Part shown: positions 34,987 through 45,775 of the stretch, one piece after another | Layout of the letters: each line of letters starts with the position of its first letter | Numbering within the stretch: the first letter of the stretch is position 1 | Source: Ancistrus triradiatus | Lineage: Eukaryota > Chordata > Actinopteri > Siluriformes > Loricariidae | Assembly: GCA_025084515.1 (NCBI GenBank) | Contig: JAJAGP010001671.1 | Location: forward strand, 1 to 64,000 | DNA: 64,000 nucleotides | Direction: 5' to 3' | Translations under genes and position numbers: made by a program | Notes under the pieces: model-generated | What the model saw: only the letters and a program-made list of their open reading frames with translations | Told to the model about the DNA's origin: nothing | The model's database searches: none

Positions 34987-36192
34987 CTAGTGTTGTCACG
35001 ATGCCAGAATTATTACTTTGATACGATACCTGCCTAAAGTATCTCAATACCGGTACTGAAACCATACCACTGCAAAAACCTTAAAACATCAGGAAAAGTA
35101 ATGGAATAATAGGTGATAGAACATGAAACTTCATATTCTTTGTTTTGTTTTGTTTTTTTGTTTTTTAACAATAAAAAAGGAAAGAAATGTTGACAATGAA
35201 TATGTAATTTATACCATTAATAATTTGATTACTGAAAAGAATTTGATTACAAAGGTCACATTGTTATTAAGGCTTTTATACAGTGAGCAGTAATCTGACA
35301 TCCCCTGTATCTTGAGTTTATGGGATTTCTTTGACAGGTTAGTTAACTTTGCATTTGCAGCCAAATCTCACTGGTTAAGTTTGTACTCAGTACATTTTCT
35401 AGTAAGAGAAATCATTATTGACACAAAATGTTATGGCATATTAACCTTACTAGTACTGCTGAGTCACCTGAGTTGAATACATATGAACTGACCATATTTA
35501 TAATTGGTATGATGATCTACTTGTGATTGTGAATGCCTGATTTTTAGCAGTTTGGAAGATATGGTAAACTTAACATTACCAGTGTGAACATACTGTATAT
35601 AGAAAAGTTTTTCACATTGGTAAGATAATTGAAAATGTAAAGCCAGTTAAACAGTTATTATTGCCCTTAACTTCTTTGTCAAAGCCAGATGGTTGAAAGG
35701 ATGGCTTCTGACATAATGGATCTCATTCAGATTTATATTTGAGGACATGTTATCTATCATATTCTCTAACTAGCCGCTCTGTGAGCTCTTAGTACAGTAA
35801 TCTGGACGTGTTGTCTTCCTTGGTCTTTGTAGGTTTAAAACGCATTTTGCAGACTGTTTTTTCGTGTCCATGGGCTTAAAATAATTTCACATTTCACTTA
35901 TTGCATGTACTTTCTCTACAAGCCATGGATGGTCTGCAAAATCACTGGTATTAGCAGCCATTAACACTGCTCTCTTCTGATTTACTGTGTTTACCTGCAG
36001 GGAGAGGAAGCAGAGCACTGTGTGCACATACTGCCCCCTGTGGCACATTGACACAATTACAGAAATAAAGCTTTGATTTGAAAACAGTATTTTGTAAAGT
36101 ACCAGTACGAATAAATTTAGGTATCCTACAGTTTTTAATGGCAAGGTATCGCAATACTTTTCTAGTATCACTATACCGTGGAACACTATCCA
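34987..36192. mobile_element. Probable DNA transposon remnant, about 1.2 kb
   Basis: The left end TAGTGTTGTCACGATGCCAG continues to TACGATACC and AATACCGGTACTG. The right end reads on the other strand as ATAGTGTTCCACGGTATAGT continuing to TTGCGATACC. These are imperfect inverted ends. No transposase is readable. An hAT-like assignment is only a guess. Confidence 0.5.
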
Positions 36193-36371
36193 CAACAGAT
36201 GATTGCTTTAAAACTAAGCCTTGCTTCCCATGCAGTTTCATTCAAATTTGCCATTGAAATGTTTACCAAAGTGTTTTCACTCACCAGTCACTTTATTAGG
36301 TACACAGAGACAGTAGCTCAGACGGTTGGACAGTGCTGACATGATGCTGCCTACAGGATGCTGGACATATA

Positions 36372-36718
36372 CAATGATGCTTGAAAGTTTGTGAACCCTT
36401 TAGAGTTTTCTATATTTCTGCATAAATATGACGGAAACCTCATCAGATTTAACCTAAAAGTAGATAAAGAGAACCCAGTTAAACAAATGAGACAAAAATA
36501 TTATACTTGGTCATTTATTTATTGAGGAAAATGATCTAATATTACATATTAGTTACTTTTGCCACTCACTAATATTTACTATTGGATCATTTTCTCAATA
36601 AATAAATGTGTGAAAATATGACTTGTGTGAAAATCTGATGATGTTTTACCTCATATTTATGCTATTTTTTAGAAATATAGACAATTCTAAAGGGTTCACA
36701 AACTTTCAAGAACCACTG
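36372..36718 (+). mobile_element. Tc1-A MITE, 347 bp
   Basis: Both ends are Tc1-A type (CAATGATGCTTGAAAGTTTG at the left, CAAGAACCACTG at the right) with TA on each side. Only the two inverted-repeat regions remain, meeting near 36555. Confidence 0.88.
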
Positions 36719-36727
36719 TATGGGTTG

Positions 36728-36990
36728 TGTACTATTTTCAGTCCAGGTTTTTAAAAACTTCAGCAGGACTCCTGTGTCTAACACATTACCACATCAGTGT
36801 CACAGCAGTGCTGAGAATGCTCCACCACCCAAATAGTACCTGATCTGTGTTGGTCCTGTGGTGGGACTGACCATTAGAGAAAAGAATAAAGGGGCCAGGC
36901 AAAGTAGACAAACCGATGGACTACAGTCTGTAATTGTAGAACTACAAAGTGCTTCTATATGGTAAGTGGAACTGATAAAATGAGTGTAGA
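36728..36990 (+). repeat. Dispersed repeat W copy 1
   Basis: CATCAGTGTCACAGCAGTGC, GATCTGTGTTGGTCCTGTGG, TGACCATTAGAGAAAAGAAT and CAGTCTGTAATTGTAGAACT recur at 52541 and in part at 57860. The class is unknown. Confidence 0.65.
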
Positions 36991-38160
36991 AACTAAGATG
37001 TATTATTCATTATTAAGCTTGGTGATATTCAATTTTTTAGTGAATCACATGATCAAATGTCTCACTGCAATATCATGCCGTTCATTCATTAAACTTTTAA
37101 CTCCTTCTGATGAACAGCACAGAGTGCATGCAAAATAAATTTTGAAACCCCAGACACATTGTGTATATTAAAAAGACAGATTGAAAGATCAATGGACAAA
37201 CAGCTTTAAATGCATCTTAATATATCTGCTTCAGTAACTCTTACAGTTTATTTACAATACTTGCAATTTACAAAGATGAAATAACAAGATGTGTTGTAAT
37301 GTAAAATGGCTTGTATCAGGCAACACAACTAACTGCAGCTTACTGGAGTTATATAGGAAGTGTGCTGCCATGGCTGGCCAGTAAAAATAAGTGATCACTT
37401 GTAAGCATATGTACAGCCACCAACTATGATCCACAATATTTGTTACTATTTTTGTGCATGTTAGTTTAAGACTAATTTGTAAACCGAGCACAGCTGCTAA
37501 ACCAATTTATCTACTTATAAAAAAGCATTGTATTATAAATGCAAAATGTAAATATCCCCACCATATTCTAAATTTGTCCACAAATAATGTGATAATATAA
37601 TACATTCAAATTTAGTTTCAGCTTGATCATGAATCTCTAAAAGTCACCGAATTCGGGGTATTGTTAATTTTAGATTCAGGTATCTCTCTGCACTTTGTGG
37701 ACGTTGCGAAGTTGCATTGTTACAAACATATTTGTAACTTAGTAAGGAGTAGTGGGGATATACTATTTATAGCAGTCATTTATAATCCTCATTTTTGACT
37801 ATTTCGACACTTCATATCATTGGTCAGGTAAAATGTTGATTAGTGATCTTTCAAAAGTCTTTGTTATTGTTTAATTCAGTGCAGTTTCTGTCTGTCGATC
37901 ACACATGAGGTCCTCGCACTATCTGGCTTTCAGCATACACTTTGGGGTACTAAATTTAAAGATGGTTGAACAGATTTCCAACAGATATGACAATTCTGAA
38001 TAAAATGGGGGAAAGAATATGTTTGTGCTATATCTGTATTAGTGGTTGATCACCTGTCTGTGAGAGACACAAGTTGGACTCTCAAATGGAATAGCTTGGG
38101 ACACATTTTGCTGCCGTATCAGTAATGAAATGTGTTTAGTATGACAGTTCTCACAATATC
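36991..38160. other. No gene seen
   Basis: 1.2 kb of AT-rich DNA upstream of the SINE and the first visible furin exon. Confidence 0.5.
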
Positions 38161-38161
38161 T

Positions 38162-38366
38162 GTTACATTTACATTTACAGCATTTAGCAGACACCCTTAT
38201 CCAGAGCGACTTACAATTGATACAGTCTTACAATCCAAGCAATTGTGGGTTAAGGGTCTTGCTCAAGGACCCAACAGTGGCAGCTTGGCAGAGGTGGGAT
38301 TTGAACCCTGGACCTTCTGGTCCATAGTCCAGCACCTTACCTGCTAGGCTACCACAGTCCTGTTAA
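38162..38366 (-). mobile_element. tRNA-derived SINE copy 2, near complete
   Basis: The minus strand has an A-box-like TAGCCTAGCAGG, a B-box GGTTCAAATCC, the body CTGCCAAGCTGCCACTGTTG and the tail GCTCTGGATAAGGGTGTCTG ending in ATGTAA repeats. It lies about 90 bp upstream of the furin prodomain exon, in antisense. Confidence 0.85.
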
Positions 38367-38453
38367 GGTAGTTTGTGGTGCGATTTTAATTGTTTGCATT
38401 CGAAATCATCATATTTCCCACCCCTAAATTTAACCTCGTGTTTGTGATTGCAG

Positions 38454-38552
38454 GTGTTTGGAGACTATTATCACTTTCAGCACAGAGGTGTTGTGAAGAG
38501 ATCTATGTCCAGTCATCGTGAAGTTCACACTCGTTTGCTCACTGAATCACAG
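38454..38552 (+). CDS. furin: Furin-like proprotein convertase, prodomain exon
   Basis: This internal exon has 33 codons, is phase 0 at both ends, and is bounded by ttgcag and gtatac. Its translation begins VFGDYYHFQHRGVVKRSM, closely matching the second half of the furin prodomain. In this family the prodomain acts as chaperone and inhibitor in the ER and Golgi. The HRGVVKR segment corresponds to human furin His69, the pH sensor, followed by the secondary cleavage site ending at Arg75; both are kept. The aromatic residue before the His, Trp in human furin, is Gln here. The segment follows furin more closely than PCSK5 or PCSK6. A SINE on the opposite strand ends about 90 bp upstream. The preceding exon, with signal peptide and the start of the prodomain, was not found upstream. 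Which teleost furin paralogue this is remains open. Confidence 0.93.
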
Positions 38553-41500
38553 GTATACACACACACACACACAGGATAAGAAATCACTGAAGCTGAAATG
38601 AGAACGGCGCTGTTGTAGAGATGCAGTTTAAGGGGGATGGATGAGAGCACATGGGTGTGTGCGCATGTTCGTGTATATAGGTATTGGTGTATAGTACTTC
38701 TGTCCATTTGTGTGTTTAGGCATAAGCATTGAAATGCAGTGCTTGATTGTGCAATTGTCGGTGTGTGACACGTGCACGGACACAGAGCTGTGTGTTCATA
38801 TGTGAGATGGTGCAGTGCAAAGTGTGGCTAAAATATGAGTTTGCAGAATGTTTGAAATTAATATCCAATTTACAGTTTTGCTTAGAACTTTGTGAATCAT
38901 TTAGAATTTTTCATATTTAAGCAATAACACACGAGAAGGAGTGCTATAATGTGAGAAAAAGGAAAACACTGCACTCCACTGTAACATTTTGGCTCATTTG
39001 CTTTTGCCTTTTCTTCCCATGCTGTCCTAATATATTTTTTGCCCTCCAGACCACCATAGAAGTTGATTTCTTGCTCGAACCGTCTTTTGCTTCTTGACAA
39101 GCAGCCATTATAAATATGAATATGCAAACGAATATGAACTGTAAATACAAAATAAATATTAATATATTTAAATGACTGTCAGTCGTATCTCAGGGCAAAT
39201 TAAGGTTGTGCATTCTCAGAGCTTATTTACTTCATTACACACTGTTTACTTTATTTACATGCATTTTCACAATAACTGCCCAATATCCTCAAATTATCTC
39301 CTCTTTTTAGATAAAGACACTGCCAGCTTAATGTACACTGCCATTTACATAGTGGTAGTTGGTGAGCTGCCTCCACTGACTATTAAATTACTACCTCTGA
39401 GTCAACATTAGAGACCATGCAATTATCCATCTAAAGCATGTGTAATTATGAAAACATTGGTCTCTCTCCAGTCTTCTCTTCTGGGCTCCTTTCCAAAAAG
39501 AAGGATTTGTAAGTTCAGATTTAAGGCACAAAAGCACTGGTTGTAGTCTTAATCACCATAAAAAAATGTGCTTGCATCACCTATGCCCAGAAAACACAAG
39601 GCGTATACGTAAGCATCGCAGGGCTGGCAGAGGGCCATGTTGCAGTGCCGTGGGAAGCCTGTGCATATAAACTAACTAGTAAACTGTGCATATATTATCC
39701 AGCCAGAAAGCGGCACTTTGACAAGAACCCGATTGGACTTGGGTTGCAAGGGTTGGAAACATGTTGATAATGATAAATACAAAGTTTTTTATAGAAATTG
39801 CATTAAAACATTGGGGTTCAAACCAATGACCTTGTTGGCGTTCATAAATTTGAGTTATTTCTTTGAGGTGTGGACTTCAGTTATGAAAAACAGTGTTCTA
39901 CAGCTAGCTGGTTTCATGTTTCTCGAGTAAAGGTGGACAGGTCAGCATTGTATCATGGAGCCTTGTCACGGGCCAATTTTGAAAGTTTCCACTATAAATT
40001 GATTGAGATCTAGACTGTTTCCTGACCACATTGTTGAATTGATATGCTTTTCCCAAAGAAAAGCTTTTACACTTTGTTCTGCTGCAAGATACATTATCGT
40101 AAAATGGCTTCATTGTCACCAAACTTATGTTCTATTATCTGAGAAAAGTGTTCCTCATTTCAAAGTACATTTGTTCATTGACTGTCAAAGTAATGATTTC
40201 CATCTCCCCTGGTCCTTTACCTGACATGCAAGCCCATATCATAAATGAGTGGAGGTATCGAAGTGGAAGTTTTCTTCAGGCAGCCATTTTTATATTTTTC
40301 ATTAGAAAAGCCCCAGAGAAAAGTTCCAACTTCATCTCCTTGGCCAGTGCAGATTTGTGATTCCTTGGTTTATTTGACTTTTATCCAGTCATCCACACTT
40401 CAGAATTACTTTTCTTTATCCCAACTTGTTTTGTTCTGTTTAGCTGTTTGTGCTAGTTTGTTTGGCTTTTCTCTGTGCAAATCCGATTTCATTTAGCCAG
40501 TCTGACACGTTCAAGTCTTACTTGGTCTGCCCATATGTTTTTCTATTGTAACCTTCCCATAATTTGTATACTTGCACTAAATTTTAGACACTTATGACTG
40601 GGAACAACCAACATATTTTGCCACACTCTGGATTTCCATTCAATCATTTCCGTTGTTTCAATTGAAAACTGTCTTTAAGATTTTAAGTCCAAAAGCTTAA
40701 AATCTATCAACACCACTTTTTAAGTGAGATTGATTTGTACTTTTAGACTTGGGCCAATATTTTTTTAATTTGCAAATTACAAAGTGATTTCATCATTTTT
40801 TTCCCTCAACTTGATCTGGAAAAATATGCCAAGAATAACAATAATTTAAGTCGTTAAAAGTATGCATAAGAAACCCAGAATGCTCAGCTATTAAACAAAA
40901 ATAGTTTTGGTGTCATATCTGTGATTTGTTTATTTAAATGTGATAATTCCATATGTTTTGCCAAGAATTAGTGAGTATACAGTATGTGTGTTGTGTCAGC
41001 AGTCTTTATCAGAATGCATGTAAACATATTGCTTTACTGCACTAAAAGGTGCTGTATGTGATTTGCTCTATTCCTGGTACTATCCAGAATTGTGCTAATT
41101 ATCATTTGTGTTTTTGGGACTGAATCTGCTGCTGCCGGATTTGACTAACTCAATTAATTGATTTTTGGATTTTCAAGCTCTGTTTCTGGAAAGGACACCT
41201 CCGTTCAAGGCAGAGTGCGTAGAAATGAATTGTTTGGAGATAACTTCAGACAGGAAAACCTGCTAAAAGAGTTGGGAAGATGAGAGAGAGTGGAACTTGG
41301 AATAGAGCCAAAGACCTTACAAGACCTATGAAAATTCAATATAAGGAGTAGATAAAGAGCAGCAAGAAAGGCAACCAAATGAGAGTAAGAGAATTGTATC
41401 TGAGGACTGAATATGAAATTAAAGAGCTTTAAAAAATGGAGAATGTTTTGTATGTTAAATGATCCCTCATGCTGCTTTAAAACTTCTGGCCAATACTAAT

Positions 41501-41761
41501 GGTGTCTTTGTTGCCTATATAGCTCTGGCTTAGTGGAAGGTTCCCAGAGCAGGAGTGTGCTGATGACTTGGTCATACTAATCATAGCCTCACACACTTAC
41601 ACACACAAGGAAACCTGCAGATTAAATCAAGTATGTCATAAGAGTTTGACCTCTACTGCAGAAAGATTTTGATGTAGTGTTCAGGAGGGAATTACATGCC
41701 TGAGATATAGAGCTAGAGGCATGTGTTAAGCTCAATGCACTGCAGGTGTACAGTGTGCAAA

Positions 41762-41807
<46 letters not shown>

Positions 41808-41826
41808 CCCTTTGATCTCTTTTAAG
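38553..41826 (+). other. Furin intron, mostly unique sequence
   Basis: This 3.27-kb phase-0 intron is bounded by gtatac and tttaag. Apart from the TG repeat near its 3' end I see no recognisable element in it. Short frames in it are not coding-like. Regulatory sites are not identifiable by eye. Confidence 0.8.
41763..41804. repeat. TG microsatellite next to a furin exon
   Basis: 21 TG units ending 22 bp before the acceptor-bound exon at 41827. Confidence 0.97.
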
Positions 41827-41922
41827 GTCGTCTGGGCAGAACAGCAGGTTGCGAAGCAGAGGAGGAAGAGAGATATTTACAGTGAGCCCACAGATCCAAA
41901 GTTCCCCCAGCAGTGGTACTTG
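41827..41922 (+). CDS. furin: Furin-like proprotein convertase, exon with autoprocessing site
   Basis: This 32-codon exon is phase 0 at both ends, with acceptor tttaag and donor gtaagt. It encodes the prodomain C-terminus and the start of the mature protease. The segment VAKQRRKRDIY carries the multibasic site RRKR before Asp, equivalent to human RTKR107, where furin cuts itself in the ER. It continues with EPTDPKFPQQWYL, which is diagnostic for furin; from family knowledge, PCSK5 and PCSK6 have a longer, different segment here. The exon joins in frame to the previous one (ESQ then VVWAEQQ). A 42-bp TG repeat stops only 22 bp before the exon, leaving a short pyrimidine tract. Confidence 0.95.
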
Positions 41923-42824
41923 GTAAGTGGAGAAGTTTTAGTTTTGGGATTGTTCCTTCATTTCTCTCATTAGTTAGTTGTAATCAAATGTAGCAGTTAA
42001 ACTGAAGTAACACAAATTACAAAGACCGCCAATGGCTTTTTTGAAATTTGCAATTAAAACTCTTTACAGCAATTAGTATTTAATTTGTCAGTGAAACAAC
42101 CATCTGGAATCAGGAATCTTGCTCTACATATCATCTAGAATGTTCAGTCTCAGTTGATTGGGTTAAATTATGTTCATTTCCAAGTGCATAGAGAAATAGA
42201 TGGATAGTCAGAAAAAGATAATTCTTTCCTTTCCATAAGGCTGTATTTTTTAATTAACATTTTGTTAATGTGATCTATATCCGACACTATTCTGAACAGA
42301 TGGCTTCTAAACTTGACTAAACAAAAGTAGACATTATTAGTAATGGACAATACTATTGATTGAATGCTTTTCTAATTTTAATGGTAATACATTTAGTTCA
42401 TATATGAGAGAGCAAACCAAAATATGGTGTCACATTCATTTAATTAATACTAAAGCTTTTATTTTCAGTACAGGTGATGATAGAATCATTTTATTTTCTG
42501 GACGTCCATTTTCTGTTGCTGAACGAGTGCACTCTGTGTTAAACTGTATTATGAAATCCTTCACTTAATTCATAAACAATTTGTTATATGTAACCATGGA
42601 GCATCCCTGGTCTGCGACGTGACAGCAGACGAGGCCATATCACAAGCTAATTGAGTGATACACAAGCTAAATCCACACAGCAGCATACACACTTACCCCA
42701 GAAACTTGTATTGAAAGTACTGTACAGATACTTCTGAAAGGTGCCATGTTCCCTCAGATTTTACTCAGGTGCCAGAAGCTTACACCTGGTCATTTATGAC
42801 AGGTCTGGACAACTGTAATTGACA

Positions 42825-42915
42825 GACCTCTCTTCACCAGAGGCGAGAATTGAACCATTGAGGCTCAACATTGGGAACCAGTGCTCTACCGACTAAAGTC
42901 GACCTTACAGCACGT
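42825..42915 (-). repeat. tRNA-like segment, SINE head or tRNA relic
   Basis: The minus strand reads TTTAGTCGGTAGAGCACTGG (A-box-like) and then AATGGTTCAATTCTCGCC (B-box-like), with about 35 bases between the boxes. A proper acceptor stem is not evident. Confidence 0.4.
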
Positions 42916-43534
42916 GACTTCCAAGTGATTTCACAGCCAAAATAAAAGTACGAGACTCTTGCTAGAGTTGCCTCACTCTTGTGTCATCTGAATCGATTGG
43001 TGTAAGGCGGTCAGGATAGCTGTCTTAAGTCAGTCTTTGTCGCCATGATATTCTGATAAAACAGCTGTGTTTAATAGTATCATAAGTCTTAAGTCTTGGC
43101 TCACACAAATAGTGATGTGAATAGTTCCAATAAACAGTAGATGAGCTCTCTCCAGCATCAAACAGGAAGTAGCAAAGCAAGTAAATGAACATCTCTGGTG
43201 GGTAAAGACGTTATGTAAGATTCAAACATTGAAATAACATGAAAATGTAATATACAATATAAAGTAAAGAAATGTGGTGTTTCCATTATTTGATTTTAAG
43301 ATACCATTACAGCACATGAGGTTGACTAATTATTTTTAGGTAAGTGTTTTAAAAAGATTTTAAAAAATGACACCTTTTGCAATGAATGAACCTTTTGTAG
43401 TGTTCTCCCTGTAATAGGTCAGTATTCTAAACACAGGTAAACCCCTGCTGCTCAGTGTTATTTGTTTTATACAAAAAGCTGGATAAATAATACATAAAAT
43501 ATGCTGTTTATTACATTTATGTAAAACAAAAGCA

Positions 43535-43902
43535 AATAGACTGAGTGTTGAGTTGAAGGCAACTGGACTTGGTTCTTGGTTCTTGAAGACATTCCACCTC
43601 TCATCCTAAAGGCTTCTTCAGTTATAAATTAGTGAGTCGTTGCCCAACCCTGCTATCATGTGAGTTGTTAGAGTCACATGGGTCGAGGTGTGAATGGGGG
43701 TTAAACCTACTGGGAAAGGATCTCAAGACTGCTTTGTAGGTGGCTTATAGCTGGTGTCATAAACCACCTTCTCTATTGAATGATTGTTGTTCTAATTGGA
43801 CATAAATAAAGACATAAATTGCCTTTTTCACACCTCTTTCAAATCATTTGTCTTGTTCTTCCAAAATATGAACATTAGTATCCTCAAAGGAGTGTCACAA
43901 GA
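43535..43902 (-). mobile_element. Penelope-like element 3' end, minus-strand copy
   Basis: The minus strand encodes HSFEDTNVHILEEQDK, stop (for Trp), FERGVKKAIYV near 43800-43895, the C-terminal part of the GIY-YIG endonuclease of Penelope-like elements. It is followed by the NPHSHLDPCDSNNSH region and a 3' region ending in TTGCCTTCAACTCAACACTC near 43540. It lacks the reverse transcriptase. Confidence 0.7.
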
Positions 43903-44194
43903 GTGGACATGGGACACTCTTTTGAATATACTAATGTTCATATTTTGGACAGAGAACGCAAATTGTAAGTGGTTTACGACAAAGAAGTCTGGAGATCCCT
44001 TCCCAGGAGGTTTAACCCCCATTCACACCTCGACCCATGTGACTCTAACAACTCACATGTTAGCAGGGTGGGGCAACAACTCATTAATGTGTCAGACCGT
44101 GGCTCCTGTGATCCTCTTGTATTGACAGGGTGGGTCAAGGACTCTCAGGACTGTCAGGACCACCCCAAGGTTACAACCCCACTATGGTTAAATA

Positions 44195-45775
44195 CAGTGT
44201 ATCACAAAAGTGAGTACACCCCTGACATTTCTGCAGATATTTAAGTATATTTTTCATGGGACAACACTGACAAAATGACACTTTGACACAATGAAAAGTA
44301 GTTTGTGTGCAGCTTATATAACAGTGTAAATTTATTCTTAACACAAAATAACTCAGTATACATCCATTAATGTCTAAACCACCGGCAACAAAAGTGAGTA
44401 CACCCCTAAGAGACTACACCCCTAAATGTCCAAACTGAGCACTGCTTGTCATTTTCCCTCCAAAATGTCATGAGTCGTTAGTGTTACTAGGTCTCAGGTC
44501 TGCATAGGGAGCAGGTGTTTTCAATTTTGAAGTACAGCGCTCTCACTCTCTCACACTGGTCACTGAAAGTTCCAACATGGCACCTCATGGCAAAGAAGTC
44601 TCTGAGGATCTTAAAAGACGAATTGTTGCGCTACATGAAGATGGCCAACGCTCTCAAACTGAGCTGCAGCACAGTGGCCAAGATCATCCAGCGTTTTAAA
44701 AGACCAGGGTCCACTCAGAACAGACCTCACGTTGGTTGTCCAAAGAAGCTGAGTGCATGCGTCACATCCAAATGCTGTCTGTGAAAGATAGGCGCAGGAG
44801 TGCTGTCAGCATTGCTGCAAAGATTGAAGAGGTGGGTGGCCAGCCTGTCAGTGCTCAGACCATACGCCGCACACTACATCAAATTGGTCTGCATGGCTGT
44901 CACCCCAGAAGGAAGCCTCTTCTGAAGTCTGTACACAAGAAAGCCCACAAACAGTTTGCTGAAGACATGTCAACAAAGGACATGGATTACTGGAACCATG
45001 CCCTATGGTCTGATGAGACCAAGATTAATTGTTTGGTTCAGATGGTCTAAAGCATGTGTGGCGGCAATCAGGTGAGGAGTACAAAGATAAGTGTGTCATG
45101 CCTACAGTCAAGCATGGTGGTGGGAATGACATGGTCTGGGGCTGCATGAGTGCAGCAGGTGTTGGGGGAGTTACATTTCATTGAGAGGCACATGAACTCC
45201 AATATGTACTGTGAATTACTGAGTCAGAGCATGATCCCCTTCCTCCGGAAACTGGGTCGCAGGGCAGTGTTCCAGCATGATAATGACCCCAAACACACCT
45301 CTAAGTCGACCACTGCTTTATTGAAGAGGCTGAGGGTAAAGGTGATGGACTGGCCAAGCATGTCTCCAGACCTAAACCCAATAGAACATCTTTGGGGCAT
45401 CCTCAAGCGGAAGGTGCTCTGTGATGTCATCGCAGAGGAGTGGAAAAGCATTCCAGTGGCAACCTGTGAAGCTCTGGTAAATTTCATGCCCAGGAGAGTT
45501 AAGGCAATTCTGGAAAATAATGGTGGCCACACAAAATATTGACACTTCAGGAACTTTCACTAAGGGGTGTACTCACTTTTGTTGCCGGTGGTTTAGACAT
45601 TAATGGCTGTATATTGAGTTATTTTGAGGGAAGAATAAATTTACACTGTTATATAAGCTGCACACAGACTACTTTTCATTGTGTCAAAGTGTCATTTTGT
45701 CAGTGTTGTCCCATGAAAAATAAACTTAAATATCTGCAGACATGTGAGAGGTGTACTCACTTTTGTGATACTCTG
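44195..45775 (+). mobile_element. Tc1-E element, full length (1581 bp)
   Basis: The ends are CAGTGTATCACAAAAGTGAG and, at the right, the complement of CAGAGTATCACAAAAGTGAG, with TA at 44193-44194 and 45776-45777. Inner repeats ACCACCGGCAACAAAAGTGA (44380s) and the inverted TCACTTTTGTTGCCGGTGGT (45571-45590) give the IR/DR structure. Confidence 0.93.
44577..45542 (+). pseudogene. Tc1-E transposase pseudogene
   Basis: It starts MAPHGKEVSEDLKRRIVALH at ATG 44577 and ends NNGGHTKY TGA 45540-45542. QPVSAQTIRRTLHQIGLHGC, YWNHALWSDETKIN, FQHDNDPKHTSKSTTALLKR and SPDLNPIEHLWGILKRKV are readable, so all three catalytic acidic residues survive. Frameshifts near 44640, 44760, 45035 and 45155, and a deletion of about ten codons after LKRKV, inactivate it. 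Confidence 0.88.

Noticed and set aside
38454..38552. Assignment to PCSK5 or PCSK6 instead of furin
   Set aside because: The next exon reads PTDPKFPQQWYL without the longer PCSK5/6-type insertion, which fits furin.
43796..44125. A real 109-residue gene at the palindrome
   Set aside because: The frame crosses the centre of the Penelope inverted pair and is a by-product of it.
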